A stretch of DNA of 58,686 nt from JARLFX01 sp036404255 (GCA_036404255.1 DASWOP010000151.1:1-58686); one strand, 5' to 3'. Numbered from the stretch's first letter, positions 27,156 through 36,404 are shown. Program-made: numbers and translations. Notes: generated by a model not told the origin, from the sequence alone.

Positions 27156-29195
27156 ATGACGATGATGAAGATGAGCGTGCGGTGTTTGCTGGTGGCGGGA
27201 ATGTTTTGCGCAGCAGGTGTCGCGCAAAAGAGCGGGCATCCGGCGGAAGCGGGTGCGGCACTGGCCTGGGCGGATCGCGTGATCGTATATCCCGCCGATT
27301 CCGGGGCGCTGAACGTGAAAGATTACGGCGCGAAGGGCGATGGACAGACGGATGACACAGCCGCGATTCTGAAGGCGATCTCAGAGACCGGCATCGATAC
27401 GCGCGGGTTTGGCTTTGAGGATAAGATCGTTTTCTTCCCCAAGGGTATTTATAAGATTTCAGCTCCGCTGATCAAACGCTATGCCGATGGCGGATATGCG
27501 TCAGGCATCTACCTGATGGGCGAGTCGCGCGAATCGGTAACGCTGAAGCTGGCGGACCATGCGCCGGGCTATGACAAGGCGAATGCGCCGAAGGCGATGA
27601 TCTTTATGACGTCGCGGCTGCTGGATTCGGGCGGTCCGTACGGCGGCGGCAAGAAGTATCCGGAGCTGGGCGAAGGCAACGATGCCTACTGGAACTCCGT
27701 TGAAAACATGACGGTGGATGTGGGTAAGGGCAATCCCGGAGCAATCGGCATCGACTACCTCTCAAACAACGGCGGAGCGCTGCGCAACGTGGAGGTGCGC
27801 ACGACGGACACGGGCGCGGTCGGCATTGCCATGACGCGCAAATGGATTGGCCCGGCACTGGTGGAACATGTGACGGTGAACGGTTTCGACGTCGGCATTG
27901 ACGTGGCGAATACGCAGTACAGCATCACCATGGACGGGGTGCGGTTGTTTGACCAGAAAAAAGCGGCGCTGCAAAACAACAAGAACATGGTGACCGTAAA
28001 AGACATTGAGGTGAAGAGCGGCACGCTCGGCATCGCCAATGTTGGCGCGGACGGACTGATCATGCTGGTGCGCGGCCACATTACCGCGCCGGCAGGCAAG
28101 GCGATCCAGAATGCGGGCGTGATCGTCTTCCACGGAACGAAGATGGACGGCTATCAGGCGATCACGGGCGGCGCGCTGCCGGGCGATCTGATGGAAGGAT
28201 TCATGAGCGGGCAGACGCACTGGAAGGATACAAAGGGCGCATGGGGGCTGCCGATTCCGGAGTTTCCCAATCCCGCAGCCGAACCCAGCGACAAGTGGGT
28301 ATCCATCACGAAGTTCGGCGCAGTGGGCATCGCAACGACCGATGCCAAGGGCGCAGTCGCGGAGACGCCTACCGACGCATTGCCTGCGTTCAAGCAGGCG
28401 TTCGCCACCGGCGCTTCTACCGTTTATCTGCCGCACGGCATCTACTACATCAGCCAGAATCTGGATATTCCCGCCACGGTGAAACGCATTGTGGGGATGA
28501 AGTCGACGCTGCGCGTCTTCCAGGTGGGCGGCTATAGGATGGACCGCAGCAAGGGAATGATTCGTGTGGCGGCGCGGACGAATGCACCGTTGATGATCCA
28601 GAACCTGACCTTCGATAATTCAAACTTTGGCACGCAACTGGCGGTCGAGCACTCCAGCCAGCGCGACGTGATCCTACGCGATATCGTCTTCGCCGGTACG
28701 GTGATGGTGAATCGTGCATGGACAGGCGGGCGCGAATACTTCGACAATACGGCTTGCGGCGGTTGCGTGAATAACATCATTGCCGGACCTAATATGGTGG
28801 CGGCGCGGCAACTGAATCTGGAAAATTGCAGACTGTGCATCAATAACCAGGGGTCGCCGCTCTGGATCATGGGCGCAAAAACGGAAGGTTTTGTCTCGCT
28901 GGTTTCGGGCACGGCGGGGTCGCAGACGGAGTTGCTGGGCGGACTGTTTTACATGGTGCGGCCCAACACGAAGCCGGAGGCGTCACTGTTCTTCATGCAG
29001 GATTCGCGATTGACGGCTTCGTTTGTCGAAGAGGTACTGGTGTCGCCAGCGCACTACATTAATTACATTACAGACACCACCACCGGGACGGCGCAGAATG
29101 TGCCGGAGGGCGGAATAGCGCGCGACCCCGGAGGACATGGAGAGATCATGCCGATGCTGCAAGATATTCCGCCGGGCTGGGAGCAACCGAAGTGA
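27156..29195 (+). CDS. GH55/pectate-lyase-3-like beta-helix protein (paralogue C)
   Basis: 679 residues with a signal peptide (ending GVAQ) and two beta-helix domains: LNVKDYGAKGDGQTDDTAAI near residue 49 and ITKFGAVG with STVYLPHGIYYIS near residue 415. It carries the paralogue signatures GEGNDAYWNSVENMT and TRKWIGPALVEHVTVNGF and, like paralogue A, the late CGGCVNNIIAG and GAKTEG phrases. The ATG at 27156 is preferred over 27141 because GGAG lies 7 nt upstream and 27141 would overlap the previous gene. The stop codon overlaps the GTG start of GH31 by 4 bp. Confidence 0.82.
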   Translation: MTMMKMSVRCLLVAGMFCAAGVAQKSGHPAEAGAALAWADRVIVYPADSGALNVKDYGAKGDGQTDDTAAILKAISETGIDTRGFGFEDKIVFFPKGIYKISAPLIKRYADGGYASGIYLMGESRESVTLKLADHAPGYDKANAPKAMIFMTSRLLDSGGPYGGGKKYPELGEGNDAYWNSVENMTVDVGKGNPGAIGIDYLSNNGGALRNVEVRTTDTGAVGIAMTRKWIGPALVEHVTVNGFDVGIDVANTQYSITMDGVRLFDQKKAALQNNKNMVTVKDIEVKSGTLGIANVGADGLIMLVRGHITAPAGKAIQNAGVIVFHGTKMDGYQAITGGALPGDLMEGFMSGQTHWKDTKGAWGLPIPEFPNPAAEPSDKWVSITKFGAVGIATTDAKGAVAETPTDALPAFKQAFATGASTVYLPHGIYYISQNLDIPATVKRIVGMKSTLRVFQVGGYRMDRSKGMIRVAARTNAPLMIQNLTFDNSNFGTQLAVEHSSQRDVILRDIVFAGTVMVNRAWTGGREYFDNTACGGCVNNIIAGPNMVAARQLNLENCRLCINNQGSPLWIMGAKTEGFVSLVSGTAGSQTELLGGLFYMVRPNTKPEASLFFMQDSRLTASFVEEVLVSPAHYINYITDTTTGTAQNVPEGGIARDPGGHGEIMPMLQDIPPGWEQPK

Positions 29196-31522
29196 AGTGG
29201 CTGGAGCATTTCCGGCGTTGGGGTAAGACGCCTCAGGGGCTAAAGCCTCTTTCTCAGTGGACACAGCGTTCCGTGCGGGCCGAAGCCCGCACTCCCCCGG
29301 CTGAAGCCGGGGGCTTAATCCCCCGTACCATTTGTGGATTTGCTGTGGCTGTTGCGTGGCTCTGTGTTTGTGTGCCGGTGCTGGCACAGGGCGCTGCTGT
29401 CGAGTTGAAGTCTGGCGAACTGCAGATGCATGTGGAAGCGCAGCCGCTGCGGTACAGCTTTCTGTATGAAGGCCGCGAGGTCTTCTCAGCACATGCCGGC
29501 AGCGGCCTGCGGCTGGCGGGCGCGGATACTTCTGCGAAGAGCGGGAAGACCTGCACGGAGGTCTGCACCTTCGATGTGAGTACAGAGCTGGGCGGCAAGG
29601 CGACGCTGACGGTTACGCTGACTCCGCACCACGCAGAGCTACGGCTTGCCATGAAAAAGCCGGGCGCTCGGGTGGAGTTTATTACCGGCGGCGCTGCTCC
29701 GGGGTATGGGCTGGCCGATCAGGCATTCCTGCGCAAGCATTACGACACCGACATCACGAATGTTGCGGATGATCATTTTCTGAGCGGCGTGGAGTCGTCG
29801 CGGCTGACGAGCAACTTCGCCATCTATCCGCAGCAGAAGGTGGCGATGCTGGTGGTGGATCCGACAGGCAAGATCGTGCATAGTTCCGCGAGCGAGATCG
29901 TGCAGGGAGTGCAGGCGGCGGAAGATAGCGCGACCATGCACTACTTTTTCGGCGATCCGCACGAGATTTACCAGGAGTTTCTGAAGGTGCGGCGATCCGC
30001 GGGCTACGATGTGCTGAAGCCGAAGTATGCGATGTTTGGCGTGGGTTGGGAGGCGTTTGGCGCGCTCGGCTGGGAGAGCAATGAAGAGACGGTGCGCGCC
30101 AGCGTGGATCACTATCTGGCGCTGGGCTATCCGCTGAGCTGGGTGGTGATCGGCTCAGGACATTGGCCGGAAGGAAAGAATTTTGCAGAGACGACCAGCT
30201 TCGGCCTCTTCAACCGCGCGAAATATCCGGCTCCGGAAAAACTGTTTGCGCATTTTCATGATGAGGGGCTGAAGGTGCTGCTCGGGTTACGCATCGACTT
30301 TCTGGTGGATGGGCCGTATTCCGCGGAGGGCGTGAAGGCGCACTATTTCATGGAGGAAAATGGCTGGCCCACGGTGTACACAGGGGGGTGGCCGAAGTCC
30401 CCGTACTATCTGCTGAATGCGCAGAATTCGGAGGCGGTGGCGTGGTATCTGAAGCTGGTGAAGAAATGGACCGACTTCGGCGTGGATGGGTTCAAGGAAG
30501 ATTACTTCGAGTTCGGACGCTACCCGCTGCGCGACGACAAGCTCGGCACCATCAACGAACAACTGATGAAGCAGGGCGGGTACCTCATCGAACGCAATGC
30601 CTATCTGGCGTCAAACGGCGATCTGCAGCGCATCAATGATTTCAATTTTAACCAGGACCAGGACCGCGGACCGGTCAACGCACTGGCATTTGCCTATGCA
30701 GGCTTTCCGCTGGTGTATCCGGATATCGTTGGCGGCACGTTTGGGGAGAAGCTCTTCTCAACGGAGCATACGGCGAGGATGGGAACGTATTTTGAACGCA
30801 ACGCACAGTGGGCCACGCTACATAGCTCGATGGGCGTGGGCGAACCGCCGTGGAGCTTTGCCGATGCCAAAGTAGGCGCAACCATGCTGGCTGCAACCAA
30901 GCTGCATGCGCGGCTGCAGCCCTATATTTATGCGCAGGCGCTGCGGTTTGTGGAGGATGGCTATCCGTGGACGATGACGCCGCTGCCGATTGCATTTCCC
31001 GGCGACGCAAAGGTGTATGGCCGCGAGAATGCTAAGGTGCGCGGGTATGAGTGGATGATCGGCGATGCGCTGCTGGCTGCTCCGCTGTATGGAGATGATT
31101 ATGCGACGGCGACGACGCGCGACGTGTATCTGCCGGCGGGAGAGTGGATGGAATATGACTCCGGCATGGTGCACAAGGGTCCGGTGATGCTCAAGCAATA
31201 TCCTTTGCCGGTAGAGAAGACGCCTTTATTTGTGGGGGGTAACGGCATCGTGATCGAGACGGGCAAAGATGGGCTGGTAGGACGAGTCTATCCGGTGTCG
31301 CGCGGAGCAGTCACGATGGAGTTTCGCTATCCCGATGGCGTGAGCAGATCGATGATCGATGTGGACGTTCAGGATTGGAAGCAGGTGCATGTAGAAGACG
31401 CTGCCGGTCATACGGTTACTGCAAGCTGGGTGCGGCATGCGCTGGAGTTTGCGATCCAGCCGGGAAGCAGCTACCGGATAACGGACGCAGCTACTTCGGG
31501 CGTGAGTGGGCAGAAGCGATAA
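29192..31522 (+). CDS. GH31 family alpha-glycosidase, secreted
   Basis: Retaining alpha-glycosidase of GH31 (alpha-glucosidase/xylosidase superfamily). The catalytic (beta/alpha)8 domain includes GVGWEAFGALGW, VVIGSGHWPEG and the nucleophile motif DGFKEDYFEFG, in which Asp437 corresponds to the Asp of the FK.D motif. A beta-sandwich N-domain precedes it and C-terminal beta domains follow. The start is GTG, overlapping the upstream stop. Residues about 12-46 are encoded by a REP-like hairpin array, and the hydrophobic signal (CGFAVAVAWLCVCVPVLAQ) begins only after it. Its 3' end overlaps the convergent LacI gene by 32 bp. Substrate not determined. Confidence 0.88.
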   Translation: MKWLEHFRRWGKTPQGLKPLSQWTQRSVRAEARTPPAEAGGLIPRTICGFAVAVAWLCVCVPVLAQGAAVELKSGELQMHVEAQPLRYSFLYEGREVFSAHAGSGLRLAGADTSAKSGKTCTEVCTFDVSTELGGKATLTVTLTPHHAELRLAMKKPGARVEFITGGAAPGYGLADQAFLRKHYDTDITNVADDHFLSGVESSRLTSNFAIYPQQKVAMLVVDPTGKIVHSSASEIVQGVQAAEDSATMHYFFGDPHEIYQEFLKVRRSAGYDVLKPKYAMFGVGWEAFGALGWESNEETVRASVDHYLALGYPLSWVVIGSGHWPEGKNFAETTSFGLFNRAKYPAPEKLFAHFHDEGLKVLLGLRIDFLVDGPYSAEGVKAHYFMEENGWPTVYTGGWPKSPYYLLNAQNSEAVAWYLKLVKKWTDFGVDGFKEDYFEFGRYPLRDDKLGTINEQLMKQGGYLIERNAYLASNGDLQRINDFNFNQDQDRGPVNALAFAYAGFPLVYPDIVGGTFGEKLFSTEHTARMGTYFERNAQWATLHSSMGVGEPPWSFADAKVGATMLAATKLHARLQPYIYAQALRFVEDGYPWTMTPLPIAFPGDAKVYGRENAKVRGYEWMIGDALLAAPLYGDDYATATTRDVYLPAGEWMEYDSGMVHKGPVMLKQYPLPVEKTPLFVGGNGIVIETGKDGLVGRVYPVSRGAVTMEFRYPDGVSRSMIDVDVQDWKQVHVEDAAGHTVTASWVRHALEFAIQPGSSYRITDAATSGVSGQKR
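29231..29313. repeat. Triple-hairpin REP-like element inside the GH31 5' coding region
   Basis: Three successive stem-loops: AGGGGC/GCCTCT (29235-29250, one G-T pair), GTGCGGGC-CGAA-GCCCGCAC (29273-29292, perfect) and CCCCCGGC-TGAA-GCCGGGGG (29294-29313, perfect). The last two have identical stem length and tetraloops ending GAA. The array is translated in frame as TPQGLKPLSQWTQRSVRAEA and onwards, which does not look like natural signal-peptide sequence. Confidence 0.75.
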
Positions 31523-32546
31523 CCTGAACGGAGTCACGCATCTTGAGCGTGGCTTCCAGGGTGATGACCTGCCTTTTCTGCTGGCTGGGGTCGCGTGAAA
31601 GCAGAATTTGACAGGCTGTTGATCCCATCTGGTATGCGGGCTGGCGGATGGTGGTGAGTGCCGGCTTGGTCATGCGCGCGAAATCGAGATCGTCAAAGCC
31701 AATCAGCGATACATCTTCGGGGCAACGCAGCTTCAGGCGGTGCATGGCAGAGAGGACGCCGGAGGCTAGCAGATCGTTGGCGGCAAAAATAGCCGTAGGG
31801 CGCGTCTTAGCCTGGAGAAGGCGCATGGCGCAGATCAGGCCGCTTTCAGCGGTAAAGGGGCACTCCTCGATGCGATCCGCCGGCATTTTGAGGCGAGCCT
31901 CATGGAGCGCGCGCTGAAAACCCATCATACGATCTCGTGCGGAACTGAGCCGATGGGGGCCGCCGATCGCAGCAATCACACGGTGCCCCATGTCGAGAAG
32001 ATGGCGTCCAGCCTGGTAGCCGCCACCCTCATTGTCTGCCCTCACAATATCTCCCATCCAGGTGTCGGGGCAGCGATCGACGAGGACGGCATTGGCGTTG
32101 GACTGGCTGAGATACTCGGGGAGCTCGCTCTGCTCCGACGGGATGACGAGCAGACCCGCGGGCCGGAAGGAGTTGAGATCGTTCAGGTAGGTGATCTCTT
32201 TATGCGAATCGTTATCGGTATTGCAGAGGACCAGACGGAAGCCCTGTTTGTAGGCGATGTCCTCAGCCCCGCGCACAATGCTGGTAAAGAAGGGGTTCAT
32301 GATGTCCGGGATGATCATCCCGATCAGGTCGGTGGTGCTGCGGCGAAGGCCGCGCGCCAACTGGCTGGGTTGATAGCCGAGGTCTGCAATAGCTTTTTCG
32401 ACGCGAAGACGGAGTTTATCGCGTACGTTTGCCGATTTATTGAGCACATGGGAGACGGTGCCAATCGAAACCTGAGCACGGGCGGCGATCTGGGTTACGG
32501 TGATTGCGCCCTTATGGACGCCACGAACATTCTTTTGAGCAGCCAT
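31491..32546 (-). CDS. LacI-family transcriptional regulator 2
   Basis: HTH VTQIAARAQVSIGTVSHVLN near residues 17-36, hinge helix YQPSQLARGLRR, then a LacI-type effector-binding domain (IGMIIPDIMNPFFTSIVRGA; ANDLLASGVLSAMHRLKL; GFDDLDFARMTKPALTTIRQP). The frame is open back to 32624, but MAAQKNV at 32546 is the likely start, because residues before it do not resemble the family and would overlap the operator. Divergent from GH13; the shared intergenic region carries a perfect TGAAACGTTTCA, so autoregulation and control of GH13-GH97 are likely. Confidence 0.9.
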   Translation of the reverse strand: MAAQKNVRGVHKGAITVTQIAARAQVSIGTVSHVLNKSANVRDKLRLRVEKAIADLGYQPSQLARGLRRSTTDLIGMIIPDIMNPFFTSIVRGAEDIAYKQGFRLVLCNTDNDSHKEITYLNDLNSFRPAGLLVIPSEQSELPEYLSQSNANAVLVDRCPDTWMGDIVRADNEGGGYQAGRHLLDMGHRVIAAIGGPHRLSSARDRMMGFQRALHEARLKMPADRIEECPFTAESGLICAMRLLQAKTRPTAIFAANDLLASGVLSAMHRLKLRCPEDVSLIGFDDLDFARMTKPALTTIRQPAYQMGSTACQILLSRDPSQQKRQVITLEATLKMRDSVQVIASAHSRPK

Positions 32547-32584
32547 GTTTACACTGAGGGTAAGTGTACGAGATAGTGGCAAGA

Positions 32585-32636
32585 TTGACACAGGAATTTG
32601 CGCGCTGATAGAGTTGCCATGCAATGAAACGTTTCA
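32585..32636 (+). promoter_or_regulatory. Promoter plus LacI-type operator for GH13-GH97
   Basis: TTGACA (32585-32590), 18 bp spacer, TAGAGT (32609-32614), then the perfect palindrome TGAAACGTTTCA (32625-32636) followed by AAAATTAT. The operator would start at about +5. It lies between divergent LacI regulator 2 and GH13. Confidence 0.7.
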
Positions 32637-34411
32637 AAATTATGCAATATTCTGCGATGACGATACCGATGCGATTTCTGGCGGCCGCCGCCGCCGTTTT
32701 CCTGATTTGTATGCCGGCTGCTATCGCGCAGCACTCGGCCCGCGGAACAGCAGCGCCGGTCGGAACCCTGGCCAGCGGGAAGAGCGCTGCGATCCGGACG
32801 TGGTGGAAAGATGCCGTGATCTACGAGATCTATCCGCGCAGCTTTCAGGACAGCAACGGGGACGGAGTCGGCGATCTGCAGGGCATCATTGAGCGGCTTG
32901 ATTACCTGAAGGGGCTGGGGGTGAATACGCTCTGGCTGACGCCAATCTATCCTTCACCGCAGGTCGATTTCGGATATGACATCTCCAATTACGAGGCCAT
33001 CGATCCGCGGTACGGCACCATGAAGGACTTCGACCGACTGGTGGCGGAGGCGAAGAAGCGGGGCATCCGCATTGTGATGGACGCGGTGCTGAACCATACA
33101 TCGGACCAGAACCCCTGGTTTCTGCAATCGCGCGCATCGCGGACAAATTCGAAGCGGGACTGGTATGTGTGGCGCGACGGGAAGGCAGATAGCGTGCCGC
33201 CCAATAACTGGATCAGTTTGTTCGGGCACTCCGCATGGCAGTGGGACGCGACGACGCAGCAATGGTATTATCACCGGTTTTATAAGCAGCAACCTGACCT
33301 GAACTGGCGCAACCCGGCGGTGGAGAATGCCATGTTCAACTCGCTGCGCTTCTGGCTGGATAAGGGCGTTGCGGGATTTCGGCTGGACGCGGTGTTCGAT
33401 CTGTTTGAAGATCCCCAACTGCGCGATTCGGGGGCTATAGCAGGCAAGAATACCTACGGCGACCAGAATCTGGATTCCACGAATGTTTCAAACATGCCTG
33501 AAGTGCATGATGTTTTGCGGCGTCTGCGCAGCATGACGAACACTTATAGCGGAAACCGTGTTCTGATCGGCGAGGTCTATACGAAGAGCGTGGACGATCT
33601 GCGAAAAATGTACGGCGTTCATCACGACGAGCTGCAGTTGCCGATGGATATGCAGGTCGGGTTCATCAACAAACTGGATGCCGGACTCTTCCGGCAACAT
33701 ATTCTCGAAGCGGAGACGGAGATTGACGGCAACCAGCCGCTGCTGACGCTGGACAACCACGACAATCCGCGTAGCTGGGACCGCTATGGCGACGGCGTTC
33801 ATAACGATGCCATAGCGCGGATGCTGGCGGTGGTGCTGCTGACGACCCGGGCGACGCCGATGCTCTACTACGGCGAAGAACTGGGCATGGTGACGACCGA
33901 TCCCACGCGCAAAGAGGATGTGAAAGATCCTAACGGGCTGCTCAACTGGCCGACGGAAAAGGGCAGAGATGGAGAGCGGACGCCGATGCAGTGGAATGCC
34001 GGTGTGAATGCCGGGTTTACCACGGGCGCTACTCCGTGGCTGCCGGTTCCATCGAGCGCGGCGCTGGCGAATGTGCAGACGGAGTCAGCCAATGCAAACT
34101 CAATGCTGAACTGGCATAAGAAATTAATTGCTCTGCGAAAAACTGTTCCTGTACTCCGCAATGGCGGCTTCAAGATGTTGCAGGGAAATTCCGGCGACGT
34201 GGTTGCGTATGAACGGACAGGTACGGGCGCATCGGTTGTGGTGGCGTGTAACTTCAGCGCAAAGCCGGTCACGTTCTCGCTGGCCGGTGAACTGAAGGCC
34301 CGTTCCGTTAAGACGCTGGCGCAGAGCGGCGGCGCGACGACGGCGACGCCGGTATCGCTGGAAAAGATCGATCTGCCACCCTATGGTTCCTGGGCAGGTG
34401 AGATTCGCTAA
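32624..34411 (+). CDS. GH13 alpha-glucosidase (oligo-1,6-glucosidase-like), exported
   Basis: Retaining alpha-glucosidase with the GH13 (beta/alpha)8 barrel: WWKDAVIYEIYPRSFQDSNG, region I DAVLNHT, region II GFRLDAV (nucleophile Asp255), region III IGEVY (acid/base Glu317) and region IV LDNHD (Asp380). A signal peptide (RFLAAAAAVFLICMPAAIA) directs it to the periplasm. Numbering is from the ATG at 32624, which lies inside the operator at about +4; ATGs at 32642 and 32657 are realistic alternatives and none has a clear ribosome-binding site. It is followed 9 bp later by GH97. Likely hydrolyses short alpha-gluco-oligosaccharides. Confidence 0.9.
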   Translation: MKRFKIMQYSAMTIPMRFLAAAAAVFLICMPAAIAQHSARGTAAPVGTLASGKSAAIRTWWKDAVIYEIYPRSFQDSNGDGVGDLQGIIERLDYLKGLGVNTLWLTPIYPSPQVDFGYDISNYEAIDPRYGTMKDFDRLVAEAKKRGIRIVMDAVLNHTSDQNPWFLQSRASRTNSKRDWYVWRDGKADSVPPNNWISLFGHSAWQWDATTQQWYYHRFYKQQPDLNWRNPAVENAMFNSLRFWLDKGVAGFRLDAVFDLFEDPQLRDSGAIAGKNTYGDQNLDSTNVSNMPEVHDVLRRLRSMTNTYSGNRVLIGEVYTKSVDDLRKMYGVHHDELQLPMDMQVGFINKLDAGLFRQHILEAETEIDGNQPLLTLDNHDNPRSWDRYGDGVHNDAIARMLAVVLLTTRATPMLYYGEELGMVTTDPTRKEDVKDPNGLLNWPTEKGRDGERTPMQWNAGVNAGFTTGATPWLPVPSSAALANVQTESANANSMLNWHKKLIALRKTVPVLRNGGFKMLQGNSGDVVAYERTGTGASVVVACNFSAKPVTFSLAGELKARSVKTLAQSGGATTATPVSLEKIDLPPYGSWAGEIR

Positions 34412-34420
34412 GAGGTATAC

Positions 34421-36328
34421 GTGTCTGATTCCATCTGCTGTACCCTCCGCGGTGTGACGCTATTGCTGGCATCCGCAATCTGCACTCCATGCGCTTTTTC
34501 GCAGCAGAGTGTCATCGTACGCGGTCCCGGCGGCGGACCGGAGATGCAGCTGCGTGCGGCCGGCTCACACGTTTCGTATGTGGTTCGCCGTGGCTCCACG
34601 ATTGTGGTGGAGCCGAGCGCGCTTTCGCTGCGCACGGGCTCTGGCTCGCTGGAAAATCTCCGGCTGGGCACGCCGGTTCGTTCGACGCGCACGCAGTCGT
34701 ATGCCTGGTATGGCGTGCATGCGCATGCAACCGTTACTGCAAACGAAGTTACGGTGCCGGTTTTGTCTGCGACGGGAGCAACGGCGTTTGTCTGCGAGAT
34801 CGCTGCATTTCGGGACGGCATCGCGTTTCGCCTTATTCTGCCGGGTTCCGCAGAACGTGTGCCGAATGAGGTTGTCTCGTTCAAGCTTGCAAGCGCAGAT
34901 ACGGTGTGGAGTTTCGATCCGACGCTGGACGGGTATGAAGGCGTTTACCACAGGTCTGTGAATCTATTGATTAAGAATGCGACGCTGGCCGCGCCTCCGG
35001 TAGTGGCTGAGTTGCCGGGCCGCGCCGGTTTTGTCGCGATTACCGAGGCGTCGCTGGGGCAGTATCACGGCTCAGTGCTGAAGGCTGACGGGCATGGCGC
35101 GTTCTATATCGAACCCGGCTATAAAGTGCCTGCGGACAGGTCGTTTCGATATTTTCAGGGTGAGAGCGAGGCTGTGAGGCTAAGTGCGCCTGTCGCGATG
35201 AGCGGCACCATCACCACGCCGTGGCAGGTTATCATGGTCGCCCGTACGCTGAATGAGCTGGTGAACAATGATATGGTGAGCGCACTTTCTCCGCCTCCCG
35301 ATGCAAAGGTGTTTCCTGAGGGAATAACGACAGATTGGATTAAACCCGGCCGTGCGATCTGGAACTACCTGGATGGCGGGGAGCGGGATATTGCCGGGGC
35401 GCTGGCGTTCTCCGTTATGGCGGGGAAGCTTGGCTTTGAATACCAGGTGCTGGAAGGGCAATGGATGCACTGGAGCGAAGATGAACTCCGCGATGTGGTG
35501 TCCAGATCACGGGCCGAGGGGGTTGGTATATGGCTCTGGAAGAATCGTAAAGACCTGCCGACGCCGGAGAGCCGCGAGAAGTTTTTTGCGATGTGCAACC
35601 GCGTGGGCGTGGTTGGGGTGAAGGTCGATTTTTTTGACCATGAATCCGCGGAGACGATTGCGCTCTACCGCTCGATCCTGGAGGAGGCAGCACGGCATCA
35701 TCTGATGGTGAATTTTCATGGCGCTGATAAGCCGACTGGGGAGCAGCGGACGTGGCCAAATGAGCTGACGCGCGAGGGTATAGAAGGGCTGGAGCATACA
35801 GACGATCCGTGGCCACTTAATGAGACAACTCTTCCTTTCACACGGCTACTGGCGGGGCCGGGAGATTTCACTCCAGTTCTGTTGCGAGGCGATCTGCATG
35901 GAACTACGGCGGCCAATCAGATTGCATCCGCAGTTATCATGACCTCTCCTTTGCTGACGTATGCCGGCAATCCGGCCATGTTGCTGGCTAGCCCTGCCGT
36001 AAGCGTGATTTGTGCTATTCCGAGCACATGGGATGAGACGGTCGTTCTCCCTTCGTCCCGCATTGGAGATCTTGCGATCTTCGCGCGCCGCAAGGGGAGC
36101 ACGTGGTTCGTCGCTGGACTATCCGGCGATGAAAAACGGTTGGTACAAATCCGGCTGAGTTTTCTGGGTAAGGGGGGATACCGGGGGGTAGTGGTCTCCG
36201 GAAGCACGAATGGTTCACACGCGGTCACGGTGACTACGAAGAGCTTTCGGAGTAAAGATATCTTCTCCAGTATGCTGAATGCCGGAGACGGATTTGTGCT
36301 GCAACTCACGCCTGCCAGCGCCCAGTAA
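34421..36328 (+). CDS. GH97 alpha-glycosidase, exported
   Basis: 635 residues with signal peptide (ending CAFSQ), N-terminal beta-super-sandwich (to about 270), catalytic barrel (IKPGRAIWNYLDGGERDIAG, LGFEYQVLEGQWMHWS, EGVGIWLWKNRKDL) and C-terminal beta-sheet domain. GVKVDFFDHES places an Asp (about residue 403) where retaining GH97 alpha-galactosidases carry their nucleophile. Inverting SusB-type alpha-glucosidases lack an acidic residue at that position, so alpha-galactosidase-like activity is the better guess. Start GTG with AGAGG upstream. Last gene of the GH13 unit, ending at a bidirectional terminator. Confidence 0.88.
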   Translation: MSDSICCTLRGVTLLLASAICTPCAFSQQSVIVRGPGGGPEMQLRAAGSHVSYVVRRGSTIVVEPSALSLRTGSGSLENLRLGTPVRSTRTQSYAWYGVHAHATVTANEVTVPVLSATGATAFVCEIAAFRDGIAFRLILPGSAERVPNEVVSFKLASADTVWSFDPTLDGYEGVYHRSVNLLIKNATLAAPPVVAELPGRAGFVAITEASLGQYHGSVLKADGHGAFYIEPGYKVPADRSFRYFQGESEAVRLSAPVAMSGTITTPWQVIMVARTLNELVNNDMVSALSPPPDAKVFPEGITTDWIKPGRAIWNYLDGGERDIAGALAFSVMAGKLGFEYQVLEGQWMHWSEDELRDVVSRSRAEGVGIWLWKNRKDLPTPESREKFFAMCNRVGVVGVKVDFFDHESAETIALYRSILEEAARHHLMVNFHGADKPTGEQRTWPNELTREGIEGLEHTDDPWPLNETTLPFTRLLAGPGDFTPVLLRGDLHGTTAANQIASAVIMTSPLLTYAGNPAMLLASPAVSVICAIPSTWDETVVLPSSRIGDLAIFARRKGSTWFVAGLSGDEKRLVQIRLSFLGKGGYRGVVVSGSTNGSHAVTVTTKSFRSKDIFSSMLNAGDGFVLQLTPASAQ

Positions 36329-36357
36329 CGAAAGGAATTCGTCCTGCTGTGGCAGAA

Positions 36358-36386
36358 AAGGGTCGAGGCAGTTTGCCTCGACCCTT
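36358..36386. terminator. Bidirectional terminator between convergent genes
   Basis: AAGGGTCGAGGC (36358-36369) pairs perfectly with GCCTCGACCCTT (36375-36386) around a 5 nt loop, with A-rich flank on the left and CTT-rich flank on the right. It separates the GH97 gene (stop 36328, plus strand) from TonB receptor 2 (stop 36405, minus strand). Confidence 0.85.
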
Positions 36387-36404
36387 CTTGTATGAGCGGT
36401 TGGG

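Noticed and set aside
25187..27157. 656-codon open frame on the minus strand opposite the FAD oxidoreductase
   Set aside because: It mirrors the codon phase of a GC-rich gene, is Arg/His/Gln-rich with no motif, and the sense frame has a clear FAD domain.
32547..32624. N-terminal extension of LacI regulator 2 back to 32624
   Set aside because: The extra 26 residues do not resemble LacI proteins and would overlap the operator; MAAQKNV at 32546 gives the usual start.
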